DNA of 64,000 nt from Tolypeutes matacus (GCA_026826555.1 JAKSZT010054565.1:3031071-3095070); one strand, 5' to 3'. Counted from the stretch's first letter, positions 23,491 through 33,741 are shown. Made by a program: numbers and translations. The notes: a model not told the origin generated them from the sequence alone.

Positions 23491-24089
23491 ACTTTAAAAT
23501 GATCTCTTAGGCATTTATCACTAACGTGTCTTCTTGTTTCCACGTTAGATTAATAAAACTTTATAAACCTTCATATTTTTAGCCTTTAACGAAGCAAAAA
23601 TGTATGCTTAACAATACCATTTGCTATTTTGCTTTATATTTAAAAACCCTTGAACACATTTCTGACTGGAAACTTGGGGTTTTGTTGGTAAGAGATTTAT
23701 CCATGAAAAGATAATGACAAATCAGTAGATATCACTTCTTGTCACCACATTGTGTTCTGAATTTGGATTATTTTTTTCTATACCAATTATTCTGACTCTT
23801 TCTCTGCCGACATGATTGGAGATCAAAGATCAAATTACGAAGAAACTAAGGCTCAAGGAAGTTAAATGACTTGCCAGAGTTTAAGAGCTAGTAATTTTCA
23901 GAGTTGATGCTAGCAACATGGTTTTATAACTCAGGATCCTTTCATTATAATACTGTTCTTCCTTAAATTCTGACACACATAACTACTTCTAACACTAACA
24001 TGATTTCAAATATAAAAGTTTAACCAAGTTTAGAATTGAATCCCATGAAATAAATTAACTGCACTATTTTTAAAATATTGTGTGTGTAC
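23491..24089. repeat. Intron with MIR at about 23835-23965
   Basis: The MIR core and 3' part are on the plus strand: 'gaaactaaggctcaagga', 'gttaaatgacttgccagagt', 'ttaagagctagtaat', then 'aactcaggatcctttcatta'. The remainder of the stretch shows no recognisable family. Confidence 0.65.
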
Positions 24090-24530
24090 CAAAACAGTAC
24101 CCTTTGTTTCTTTTCTATTTTAAATGAAATACATTATTATTACAGAAAAACTAATTCAGAAGAGTCAAAGAACTAAAAAGAATATACAGAACCATGCAGT
24201 TGACTGTTAACACTTTGATATGTTTTACTTTAAAAAAGGTTAAGGGAGGTCGACAAACAGGTACATAATATTCCCTTACACAGATATGCCAGAAATTATT
24301 TAACAGTACCCAACTGCTACTGTCTAAGCTTGTTTTCAAGCTTTTTATCATTACAATACAATTAAAATGAACACACTTGATTATTTCCTTAGGATAAATT
24401 TCCAGAGGTGGAATTGCTGGTGAGAGGGCATACACAATTTTAGGCTTTTGATCTCTACTGCAAAGACAGAGTATATAGCATTTTATATTCTTACCAGCGG
24501 TGTGTGAGTGACATGGCCTCACAACTGCAG
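24090..24530 (-). repeat. Old L1 ORF2-end fragment (minus)
   Basis: Diverged L1 sequence recognised from 'tccttaggataaatttccag', 'aggtggaattgctggtgaga' and 'ttcttaccagcggtgtgtga', a typical minus-strand view of the ORF2 C-terminal region. It is too decayed for a frame. Confidence 0.6.
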
Positions 24531-25073
24531 AAACACTAGGTCACTTTTCATCTTCATATGCACATACTATTTATATATATATATAAAATTTGCCAAATAT
24601 CAACTTGCTTTCCCTGCTGCATTTTACCCTTCCAGCCTGCCCTTTCACATTCTACCTAAGCCCTACTCTACTCTTCTGTGGCTCAGCTCAAGTTCCCCAC
24701 TTCTGTGAAACTTTTCCACATAAAAGTTGTTTTATTCCCTTTGAGTTTCTTGGGGAAAAAATGGAATACTCAGTAAGGTATTTAAAAATGTCTATCTTAT
24801 ATCTGTACATTTAATTCATCTCTATAAAGGACAACTGACCACCTATATGTCCGCAAACAGGTCTGTCTTTTAACTTGAAATAAACAGAATCAAGGTGAAG
24901 ATGGTCAAACTAGGGTGCATAAATTACACTGCTTCAACTGACCACAGCATATTTATATAAGATCTAGGAAGCAGCTTCAACTTATTATCAAGAACTTGTA
25001 TATCTGAGCTCACTCTATGATATAAAACACTACACAATGAAAATTTCAAATGAGAAAAGAAAGCAAAGCATAC
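24531..25073. other. Intron, nothing recognised beyond a short (TA)n
   Basis: Contains a short TA run near 24571-24586 and a 26-bp stretch (24539-24564) found again at 26327-26352. No gene or repeat family is recognised. Confidence 0.5.
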
Positions 25074-25208
25074 CTTCACTGCTGGAAGCATGTCCAAGGA
25101 GTCCAGTATGAATAGTACTAATGCTTGCATCAGCATCATAAATTGATTAAATTGCCATGTCAGGCTAAAGAGGAAAGTTGATATGAAAATGGCAAGAAGT
25201 ATCAGCCT
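25074..25208 (-). CDS. DPY19L3: DPY19L3 coding exon, residues about 241-285: membrane helix and WQFNQF motif
   Basis: 135 bp, 45 whole codons, phase 0 at both ends. The acceptor reads ttttttcag|AG and the donor GAAG|gtatgc. It encodes RLILLAIFISTFLFSLTWQF, then NQFMMLMQALVLFILDSLDM and LPAVK. The WQF-QF motif is shared across DPY19 proteins. Being symmetric (0,0), the exon could be skipped without changing frame, though that would remove a membrane segment. It is followed by a 20.7-kb intron that holds the A/B/C L1 nest. Confidence 0.96.
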
Positions 25209-25746
25209 CTGAAAAAAGAAAACCTTTGCATAATTTATATGTCTCTATTAATAAAAAGCCTTGCAGACAAGTTTTCTCAAGAGCAGCCAATTTCTCTATA
25301 AACCAAATAGAAAAACCATAAACTGTTGCTCTGAAAATCCTTGCATTTGTTACTTAAGCTCTAAATATCCTAAAGTGACACTTTGCATATAAATATTCAC
25401 ATACGGTATGTGTATTCCACACTATTATAGAGGCGATAACATACCAAATCATTTCAAGAGCAATGGCTTAAAAATTCTGACAGTTTTGCACAAAGTGTGT
25501 GTGGGTTTGCTGCAACTATTTAAGGATAGATTATGTAGAGTACATTTTTAACATAAAAATGAAAACATTTTCCTTGCAAAGTAGGAAAAAGCTCAAAAAA
25601 AGAAAACTTCATTTAATTCAAGTTAAAAATGGGTCACAGGATAAGAATGATTCACATGCATTGGGACACTGTATACACATATTTTCTGAGGCTTCTTATA
25701 TAAAATTGGGGAATTTAAAAAAATATAAGCTATTATCAAAACTTAC
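25209..25746. other. Intron, nothing recognised
   Basis: 538 bp between two DPY19L3 exons with no repeat I can name. The open frame at 25499-25801 (plus) overlaps the exon antisense and has no support. Confidence 0.6.
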
Positions 25747-25870
25747 TTCAGAAAGAGGCTGTAAATTTGGTCTCAGGAAATATGTAATTGCTGCTATCTG
25801 AATTGCAAAGAATGGCAGCGCCCAATTCTCCCTCAATGGAATGGTAAACTCAACTCTTGTGGTGTCTATT
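25747..25870 (-). CDS. DPY19L3: DPY19L3 coding exon, residues about 199-240: conserved [18 protein letters not shown] loop
   Basis: 124 bp: one base completing the Arg codon, then 41 codons, phase 0 out. The acceptor reads ttttgtgcag|AA and the donor AGAA|gtaagt. It encodes [20 protein letters not shown] then [21 protein letters not shown]. The TR-V-x-PLRE-W/F-PF pattern is one of the best conserved DPY19 family segments and lies in a lumenal loop of the GT-C core, thought to help form the active-site cavity. It is followed by the next membrane helix. No substitution or frameshift is seen. Confidence 0.96.
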
Positions 25871-26059
25871 CTGCACAAAATAAAACACAATTGGCCAAAG
25901 TGATCTTTTTTGCAATAATTTCCTCAAACAGTTCCTAAAAATGAAAGTTATATTTACATTAAGTCCAAGTATACTTAAAGCCTAGTCATAAGTTCTCAGT
26001 AATAATAATTGGTCTTATCATCGCCATCCCTGTAACATAAAATTGGCATTGAGAAATTT

Positions 26060-26175
26060 TAAGTAACGTATCCAGGGGTATGTATTTAGCTAAGTGTTAG
26101 ATCTGAGGTACAAACCCATGTTAGTCTGACTCCTAAGCACATGGATGTCTCATGCCACATCACCTCCTACTTTAC
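26060..26175 (+). repeat. MIR fragment
   Basis: Plus-strand MIR 3' region: 'agaaattttaagtaacgtat', 'gctaagtgttagatctgagg', then 'acaaacccatgttagtctga' and 'ctcctaagcaca'. It lies in intron 25871-27726. Confidence 0.65.
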
Positions 26176-26289
26176 TTCTAACTCCACTGGTACCAAGAGG
26201 CAATGTTTTGTATTCTCCCTCCCTATATTTCTTTAGTACTTTACACTTGAGTCTCAAATTTGTCACAAGGAATAAAGTTTTTGTCCCCC

Positions 26290-26405
26290 ATTCCCCCTAG
26301 ATTGTAAGCCCCAGAGGGCAAGCACCGGTCACTTTTCATCTTCATATGCACAGCACTAAAAACCATCCCTACACATATTAGGCATTCAATAAATGCCTTT
26401 TATTT
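26290..26405 (+). repeat. L2 3' end
   Basis: Plus-strand L2 3' end: 'gattgtaagccccagagggc', 'aagcac', then 'attaggcattcaataaatgc'. The 26-bp stretch shared with 24539-24564 lies inside it. Confidence 0.7.
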
Positions 26406-26477
26406 ACTCTTACTAAGAGGAATTTATTTGACTTTCACTTACTTTTAACAGAAATAATATAAGATGTTAGATTAAAA

Positions 26478-26612
26478 TGTTAAGAGGCTGGATGGTGGTG
26501 AGCGTAGGGCAACACTGTGAATGTGATTAATCCCACTGAATGGTATGCTTGGGAAAGGGTGAGATGGGAAAATTCATGTTGTATATGTTTCCACAATTGA
26601 AAAAAAAAAAAA
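26478..26612 (+). mobile_element. L1 3' end (plus), 5'-truncated
   Basis: About 135 bp of L1 3' UTR ('ggctggatggtggtgagcgt', 'gattaatcccactgaatggt', 'tgttgtatatgtttccacaa') ending in an A-tract. It is very short, as is common for truncated L1 insertions. Confidence 0.7.
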
Positions 26613-27304
26613 GGCAACCAAAGAGACAATGACAATTAAATGTAATACATGATCCCGGATAGGATATAGCAAGGGAGGAGAAAAGGCTCAAAGGATATTA
26701 CTGGGACATATGAAAAAACTGGAATATAGACTGCGAGCTTTATATCAATGTTAAATTTCTTCAACTTGTTAACTGCACTTAAGTTCTTTACATAAGTGAA
26801 TATCCTGTTCTTAGGAAAAGTATATGTTCAAGGAGCATGATATATACAACCTTCTTTCAAATGTTTAGAAAACAGATAAATACACAGATATATGGCTACC
26901 TAGTTAGAATAATACAGCAAATGTGGCAAAATGTTAAAATTGGTGGATCTGGGTACTGGGATGGGGTGGAGTGGTGGTGGTATGCTGGAGTTCTCTGTCT
27001 GGCTTTTCTATTATTTTTATAATTGTTCTGTAAGTTTGAAATTATCTCAAAATAAAAAGCTAAAAAAATGTTAAGTAGCAGCATAACATAGTTATGTCTC
27101 ATACTCTGAGTGTGAATCCCAACCAAGACTTAGTTGTGACATTACTTAAACTCTGAAGGCACAATTTCCTCATCTCTAAAATAGGGATAATAATAGCACC
27201 TACCCTATAGGGTTATTAAATGATTACATAAAACATTTAGTAATATATTTCACAAGTACTTGGGATATAGTAAGCCACAAATAAAGTTGTAATAAAAATG
27301 ATTT

Positions 27305-27562
27305 GCTTAAATTCACAGAGACAAAAAGTAGATTACAGGTTACCCAGGTTGAGGGGCAAGGAGAATGGGTAGTTTCTATTTGGGGTGGTGAAAAAGCTTT
27401 GGTAATGGATGGTGGTGATGGTATCACATTATTATGAATGTAATTAATATCACTGAATTGCACATATGGAAATGGTTAAAATGGGAAATTTTGTGTTGTA
27501 TGTATATTACCACAATAAAAATTTTTTTAACAAATTAACTTAAAAAAAAAAAAAAAAAAAAA
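27305..27562 (+). mobile_element. L1 3' end (plus), 5'-truncated
   Basis: L1 3' UTR with 'gattacaggttacccaggtt', 'ggtaatggatggtggtgatg', 'gaatgtaattaatatcactg' and 'ttgtatgtatattaccacaa', ending in two A-tracts. It is of the same family as 26478-26612. The bases between (26613-27304) show no named family apart from a short similar 3' end near 27040-27065. Confidence 0.75.
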
Positions 27563-27726
27563 GGTAAGTATAAACAGGTCAATAAAAATAAACACTAATA
27601 GATAAACCAAGGAGAAAATACTCCCAAACAAATGTGGTAGAGAAACTTTCACTAAAGTAGAAATGAAATGATTTAAATTTTATTTACCTTTTGGAAAGGG
27701 AGAGATGTGTATTGATTCCAACTCAC

Positions 27727-27872
27727 CTATTTGTGACATACCAGAAAGCTGCTAATAGTCCCGATAGCCACGTACCACTAAGGAGCCAGCTAGTTATGTA
27801 AAGAGCTGTGACATAAATTGCCTGGAGTCCAAATAAGGTGTAAATATAAAAATAAACTGGCTCTAAATATTT
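27727..27872 (-). CDS. DPY19L3: DPY19L3 coding exon, residues about 151-199: membrane helices
   Basis: 146 bp, phase 0 in, phase 2 out: 48 codons plus AG of an Arg codon. The acceptor reads tcttttacag|AA and the donor ATAG|gtgagt. It encodes [20 protein letters not shown] followed by [20 protein letters not shown] and AAFWYVTN, a hydrophobic hairpin of membrane helices with the conserved SGTWLSG turn. The segment appears the same as human DPY19L3 as remembered. The intron to the previous exon is only 601 bp and free of recognisable repeats. Confidence 0.96.
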
Positions 27873-28473
27873 CTGTAAAAGAAAACAATAAAAAATGTTT
27901 GTTACAGCAGCTCTAATGCTTCTCATCACCATTTAAAAAGTATAACAAAGGAAATTTAATGTTCAGAAGCCCAGTGTTAATTCCAAGCAATAAGCTTGCA
28001 TTATCATCCTTTCCAACTAGAAGTGCACTAGCAGGCCTTTCTTCCTACTACCAAGAACAGAAGAGGGAAGAAAGTCCTTAAGGGTTCTGGCTTCATTTTC
28101 TACTCTCAACAGTTCTTGGTCCAATTTTTCCTCATTCACATGAGAAGTAGGCATTATAATTTGCTAATTTTCAAAAAACTTTTTTTAAATCTCAAAGATA
28201 AATTAGGAGTGATTACACATTTCCAAATGAAAAAAATTATCAACTACTATACCACATAAATGTATTATGATATAAAGCAGGAAGCATCTGTATGTGCAAA
28301 ATGTCTTAAAATACAACTAAAAAGTAAAGGTCACAACGTAAATGCAGAAAATTAGTATATTGCTGATTTTATACTAAGCAGTTGAAGGTGTGGAGAACAC
28401 GCGTGAAACTTTCAACTTAAAATGACAGGTATCATCTGCTATTAATAATTCAATGTCACAAAATACAACATAC
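27873..28473. other. Intron, nothing recognised
   Basis: 601 bp between two DPY19L3 exons, AT-rich, with no repeat family, RNA gene or extra exon seen. Confidence 0.6.
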
Positions 28474-28595
28474 CTGTATAGGAAGAACTCTATATAAAAT
28501 ACTGAGAAAAACCTCTTGGTAAATATTCATTCGTTCAAGGAGGTTAATTGTTCTCATCGATTCAGTTTTATTATCATATATTAAGCCATGTAAAC
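28474..28595 (-). CDS. DPY19L3: DPY19L3 coding exon, residues about 110-150: lumenal loop with N-glycosylation sequon
   Basis: 122 bp: two bases completing a Gly codon, then 40 codons, phase 0 out. The acceptor reads tcattcttag|GT and the donor ACAG|gtatgt. Translated: LHGLIYDNKTESMRTINLLE then RMNIYQEVFLSILYRVLPIQ. The NKT sequon is visible. If the missing first coding exon has the human length, its Asn is residue 118, matching the Asn118 reported as glycosylated in human DPY19L3, which supports a lumenal position. The exon has no long methionine-started frame, so it is easily missed by a simple reading-frame scan. Confidence 0.95.
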
Positions 28596-28670
28596 CTAAG
28601 AATGATATTTGAAAAATCAGGAAAAATAATTACAATTTAAATCATAATCATTTATTCATTCAAAACTAAC

Positions 28671-28770
28671 CATAGATTCTTAGTATGTTCCGGCAACTGT
28701 GCGAGGCATTGCAGTGAGCAAAAGCCCAGAGTCCTACCTTCACAGAGTTTATGTGTATTAGATGTACATT
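28671..28770 (+). repeat. Ancient LINE-like fragment (L2/CR1 type)
   Basis: 'tatgttccggcaactgtgcg', 'aggcattgcagtgagcaaaa' and 'ccttcacagagtttatg' resemble the widespread motif 'tgccaggcactgtgctaggtg...tcatggagctta' of old mammalian LINE remnants. Diverged; family assignment is tentative. Confidence 0.4.
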
Positions 28771-28994
28771 ATTTAAATATCTATTCAACCATAAGTAAAT
28801 TAATACTTGGTGACTGCAATGAAAAAAAGTACGATTTCTCTATAGAAATTTGGGCAAGAGGATTTTACATCCCCCTGATGCCCTTTTGCCATGACACCTG
28901 CAATGCAATGCCTCCCTCCCTCCCTACGGTGGGTTTCATCATTTGACATACTCTGCCCAATGGCATGTGAGTGAACATGACACACAACACTTCT

Positions 28995-29176
28995 TTCTTT
29001 AAGGAGGTACCAGCACCTCCTACATGGGAAGCAGACGCTCAACTCCTGGGCTATATTCGCTCCCCAATAAAAGTTGGTTTTTCGGTTTGTTTGTTTTTAG
29101 GAGGTACCAAGGATCAAACCCAGAACCTTGCATGTGGGAAGCAGGCACTCAACCACTTGAGTGACATTCGCTCCCC
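28995..29176 (-). mobile_element. Dimeric DAS-type SINE (minus)
   Basis: Two head-like units in the same minus orientation (about 29000-29066 and 29098-29176), each with 'aggaggtacca', 'cc..catgggaagca', 'ctcaac' and 'ttcgctcccc'. An A-rich linker (T-rich here) separates them. A perfect 15-bp duplication acacacaacacttct at 28980-28994 and 29177-29191 flanks the pair, so both units probably arrived together. Confidence 0.85.
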
Positions 29177-29379
29177 ACACACAACACTTCTGAGTCTCTG
29201 AAGAGACTCTTTTACTCTTTCTCTCTACCATGATAACAGCATGTTCCAAATAGGGGTAAATATGTAATAAGAGTGAGAAAATAAACCTGTTGTTGAAGAA
29301 ATCAACTGCTATTTTTAGGTCATGAGCTACTATAACCAAGCTGATTAATTAACGGAAGGTATGAATGGATAGTTCACAG

Positions 29380-30180
29380 AAGACAACATGCACTTGGTCC
29401 TTAAATATTTGAAAAGATGCTCAACTTCACTCTTACCATGAGAACTGCAAATTAAAGCTACACTGAGATACCATTTATCGATCAGCTTGGCAAGAATCAA
29501 GTCTGACAATAAACTCTGTCAGTGAGGCTGTAAGGAAGCAGACACTCATACATTGCAGTTGGGAATGCAAAATGGAATAATTCCTATGGAGAGGAATCTG
29601 ACAATACCCAGCAAAATTACATGTGCACTTTTACCCTTTGAGCTGATAAGCCCATTATCTAGAAATCGTTCCCAAATATACACTGGCAAAAATACTAGAT
29701 GATATGGATACAAGGTCACACAGCACCAATTATATTAGCAAAAGATCAGAAACAACCCAAATGCCTATCAATAGGAGACTATTTGAGTAAACCATGGTTA
29801 TCCACACAAAGGAGCACTATGTAGCTGCAAAAATGAATAAGGAATATCTTTATATTCCACTCTAGAGTGACCCTCAAGATTTTTATTAAGTGACAAAAGC
29901 AAAACACAGAACAGTGTGTAAGCAGTTTTTTTTAATGCATGAAAGGGGGCAATATGAATATATAAACAATTTGCTTATATTAAAAATATTAACAGTGGAA
30001 TGATAAACCAAGAACTAATAAAAATGGTTACCTACAAGGTGAGGAAGGAAACAGGGTGGAGGGGACAAAGACGGAAGGAGACTTCCCTGAATGCTCCTTG
30101 TTTTATAGTTCTGACTTTGGAACCACGTAAACTTTTTTATAAGTATGAAAAAACTAAATAATTTTTAAAATAACTGAAAA
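29380..30180 (+). mobile_element. Old L1 ORF2 end and 3' UTR (plus)
   Basis: Recognised from 'aagatgctcaacttcactct', 'cagttgggaatgcaaaatgg', 'aacaacccaaatgcctatca' and 'actatgtagctgcaaaaatg', followed by a 3' UTR. It is a far older L1 lineage than C or H, with no frame left. Confidence 0.7.
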
Positions 30181-30575
30181 GTAAAAGCAAAATAAAACAA
30201 CACTTTTGAGCTTGGTCACACAGAGAAAACTCTTACAAGTGACTTGAAAACACAGTAACATGGCTGTACATCCCAAATGGGTTATGTCCTAAGGGAAAAA
30301 AAAAATGACTGCAAAGACAGCTTGAGTTGCTTTCAGGCAATCATACTGTTACTAGCAATATAGTAGTTACTTTGAAACTATTCTCTATATAGTAGCATAA
30401 AACAAATAAGTCATAACGTTAATGTCATTAGGAACCAAGGTTTTCAGCTTAAGAGAAAAGAGATACAAGTATAAAATAAAAAAAAATAAAAACCTTGTTA
30501 TCCAAAGTTTGACTTGAAAAGAGCTAGATTCATGAAGTATTTCCTCTTAGGAATAAACAAAAACACATTTCCTAG

Positions 30576-31060
30576 TGTGACAGTTTGAAATTTTTTGTAT
30601 GTGAATCCCAGAAAAGATCCTGGTCTTAAACTAATCCATTCCTATGGGTGTGAGGTCCTTTGATTAGACTAAGGGATCTTTTGATTAGATCACTTGATTA
30701 GATTGCTTTAGCGCCTTTGATTGGACGATGTCAGTTGGCTGTGACCCAGGTTAGGTCTCTGTCTTCTTGCTGGGGTCTTATAAAAACTGAGAACTGAAAG
30801 CAGGAAAACAGAGAAAGACAGCTGCCATTTGACCCTGTCATGAGAGAAAGTAGAATTCAAGAACAGCAGAGAGTGGCTGCCATCTTGCTTGCCATGAAGC
30901 AGGACTCCAGGATCTGCCAGCAGAAGACCTGTGATGAGAAAGCATCTCTGATAGTGCCTTGATTTGGACATTTCACTGCCTCAGAACCGTAAGATTTTCC
31001 CCTAATAAAATCCAACCTGCTCCTGGTATTTTTCATCGGCAGCCTTAGCAAATGAACACA
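30576..31060 (+). mobile_element. Solo LTR with perfect 5-bp target duplication
   Basis: 485 bp, plus, TGTGACAGTTTGA...AATGAACACA. It is flanked by cctag at 30571-30575 and 31061-31065, and a polyadenylation signal AATAAA sits at 31004-31009. The 3' end ('ctggtatttttcatcggcag', 'ccttagcaaatgaacaca') matches the reversed starts of the LTRs at 6991 and 44661, so they form one family. It is antisense to DPY19L3 and has no internal retroviral sequence. Confidence 0.88.
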
Positions 31061-31199
31061 CCTAGCATGGATCACTAAAAAGGCCTGGAAACAATGACTA
31101 ATCTAGTACCAACAAGCATCCTTAGTATCTGTGCTATGGTCTCCTCTCTAACTAGCCACTAAAAAGAACGAAGCTTCCTAGGAGAAATGGCTGATTTCA

Positions 31200-32370
31200 G
31201 TTGAGGGGCAGAAAAGATAAAAAAACGAGCCCAAAACATCTTAACTATGCCAAAAAGCAAGAAAGTATTCAGGGACCCCTGGAGTCATGTCTAAAAGAAA
31301 GCAGTCAATCTGAAGGGGATCCCAATGGCCAAAGAATGACAATTTGAATATATAAAGAACAATGAATGCTAAGGATTAAAACTTATCAAACATGTTAAAA
31401 ATTCATGAGCTCATAACAATACTTAAAGGGGAAAATCTCATCATCACTTTTAGAGGATACCAGACAGGCAACTTGTTCTTAAAACAAGTAAGGGGAAAGA
31501 ATCAATAAGTATTCTGTGTTTCCTTTATGAACTGAACTTCTGGAATAGAAGAGTTGATTAGAAAACATCTTTCTTTAAAGACAAATTCCATCTAATGATG
31601 ATGGAAGAAAAGATAGAATTAGAGTATCACTGTTTTGTAGTCCTTATGGAAATAAATCGATCTATGTGATGATCATCAATGGTGCTAAACTATTAGATGT
31701 AAGGCTAATTGGTAACTTTAAAATGGATCATTCTAAACCCAAAAAGAGAGATACCCAGACATCAGGTGCCCCCAATGGGACACTAACAGGAAGTATACAA
31801 CACCATCTAAGAAGCATTAAAAAAAAAAAAAAATTGATCCTGAGCCTGTGCAAGCTTCTAGTGCTAACTACCAATTAACAGGAAATAAGGGAAAAGAGAG
31901 ACATAAAATGACACCGTGGGCTCCATGAAAATCCAAGAAATAGGAAGCTCTATCAGACAAATGAATCAGAGTTTTCAACAAAAAATTATAAGAAAAAAGA
32001 ATCTCAAAAAGTGTATTAAACTATAAAACAACCAGGGAAATGAGAACACTGACTGGACATTTGTTATTAAGGAATTTCTCAATTGTGTTTAGGTGTGATA
32101 ATGATATTGTGGTTATGTTTATAAAAAGGAGTTGCTATCTTTTAGAGAAACATACTAATATATTTACAGATGAAACAATGTGATGTCTTGTACTTACTCC
32201 AAAATAATCCAGGTTGGGGATGAGGAAATAAGAGGAAATAAGATTGGTTGTGAATTATTAACTGTTTTAGCTGGATGATGGATAAACCAAAGTCCATCAG
32301 AGCATTCTTTCTACCTTTTTACAGGCTTGAAATTTTCTATTAGAAAAACCTTAGAAAATGACTTAAAGAA
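31200..32370 (+). repeat. Ancient L1M-like 3' region (plus)
   Basis: The right part reads like an old mammalian L1 3' UTR: 'ttaggtgtgataatgatatt', 'gtggttatgtttataaaaag', 'tactccaaaataatccaggt' and 'gcttgaaattttctattag'. A stretch at about 31560-31880 is similar to 32770-33110 further right. Exact subfamily unknown. Confidence 0.5.
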
Positions 32371-32438
32371 TTGAAACATAGCAATCACTGAGTTCACAGT
32401 GATACTGAAAAAGAAAACGTCATTATGCACCTTTAGAG

Positions 32439-32654
32439 CAGGGTTTCTCAACCTCAGCACTAATGATATTTTGGGCCAGATAATTAATTGTTGTGGGGAC
32501 CATCCTGTTATAGGATGCTTAGCAGCATCCCTGGCCCCAACCCACTAAATGCCAGTAGCAACTCCCTCAATTTGTGACAACCAAAAATGTCTCCAGACCT
32601 TGTCAGATATCCCTGGGTGCACAACTGCCCCCCCCTATACAGAGAGAACCATTG
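32439..32654 (-). mobile_element. MER20 hAT-Charlie DNA transposon
   Basis: 216 bp with hAT-like ends (CAGGGTTTCTCAAC at left, ending GAACCATTG) and a perfect 8-bp target duplication ctttagag at 32431-32438 and 32655-32662. Internal sequence such as 'gatgcttagcagcatccctg' and 'caaccaaaaatgtctccaga' matches MER20 as remembered, in reverse orientation. MER20 copies have been reported to act as regulatory elements in endometrial cells; nothing here shows that for this copy. Confidence 0.9.
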
Positions 32655-32662
32655 CTTTAGAG

Positions 32663-33650
32663 GAAGCTGGAGAAGCAACTTATAATTATGAAAACTGGTA
32701 AACATGGAGGGAAAAAAACCCAATACTGATACTACCTTTCTTGTATAAACTGACCTCAGGGTAACCAAATAATTGATGAGTAAAAGGTTTTCTACATAAC
32801 AGAATTCCAGCTAATAAATATAGGAGGAATGACAGAATCAGAATATCACTATTTGCAACCCTACTGAAATAAGGAACATAAGCAACAATCATTAATAGCT
32901 GCCAAAACCATTAAGTGAAATCAGGTAATTAACTTTATTATGGATGAATCAGGCTATTAACAGGAACAAAATAATTTTTATGCCATAAAGAGAAAGACAA
33001 TCAAACATTTCATGTTTCTTATTGTGATATATAGTAAGCAGCACAAAACACCACCTATGAAGAATTCTTGCCAGAAAAATCAAATCTGAAGCTAACCAAA
33101 GCCTAGAAATGGGTGGTTCTCTTTCATGTGTGCCCATGTTAAGCATATCAAGGCTATAGTAGGTAGTAGAGATTCTTTTTGGGGCTTCAATTAGATGGAG
33201 TAAGGGTAAAGAGTTTGGGCTCTAAACCACCTAGGAAAAGTGGAAGCCTAGAAACAATGACAACTACAAATAAAAGAATGAAGGGGAATTTGGAGCGAGG
33301 AGGGACAACTGTAATTTTCATTTGTAATACTCAAATACCCCTGCCATCAGACAACACTACTGTTATCTGCAAAGGCCTCTTCCAAAATGACCATGAGAAA
33401 ACTCAGCAACAAAACCAAGAAATCCCAAACAGATTAATTTGAAGGAGTAGTTGGGAGGCAAGGAGAGTAATATAAAGTATTACAGAACTTCTTTTAAAGC
33501 AGAACATTTTCATGGAATGATAGATGTTAACAAGGAAAAACTTGGCAAGTTTTGCAAAGCATTTAAAATACTTTAATACAAAAGCATGTTTTGACTGAAA
33601 TACTGAAAAGAATACAGTAGGCCCCAAATGCAAATATTAGTTGTCATTAC
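32663..33650. repeat. Intron with second copy of an unnamed ancient repeat (about 32770-33110)
   Basis: About 32770-33110 shares ordered similarity with 31560-31880: 'agaattccagctaataaata' versus 'caaattccatctaatgatga', 'gaatcagaatatcactattt' versus 'gaattagagtatcactgttt', and 'aacaccacctatgaagaatt' versus 'aacaccatctaagaagcatt'. No name is offered. The rest up to the exon is unrecognised. Confidence 0.45.
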
Positions 33651-33741
33651 CTTGCTTGAGAGTTGGAGCCTGCAGCATTTGCTTGTAGTAGGAGTAATAC
33701 AGTCCACATTCTGTTCTGAAGGAAATCTCTCTCTCCACTTC
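33651..33741 (-). CDS. DPY19L3: DPY19L3 coding exon, residues about 80-110: acidic first lumenal loop
   Basis: 91 bp, phase 0 in and phase 1 out: 30 codons plus the first base of a Gly codon. The acceptor reads tctgtttcag|GA and the donor CAAG|gtaatg. It encodes the strongly conserved lumenal segment EVEREISFRTECGLYYSYYK followed by QMLQAPTLKQ. In GT-C glycosyltransferases the first lumenal loop carries acidic catalytic residues, and the Glu-rich start of this exon is the likely equivalent; which Glu is catalytic was not worked out here. Human has Val where this sequence has Lys (TLKQ versus TLVQ). A different frame over the same bases gives a spurious 75-codon reading with no relation to the gene. 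Confidence 0.95.
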
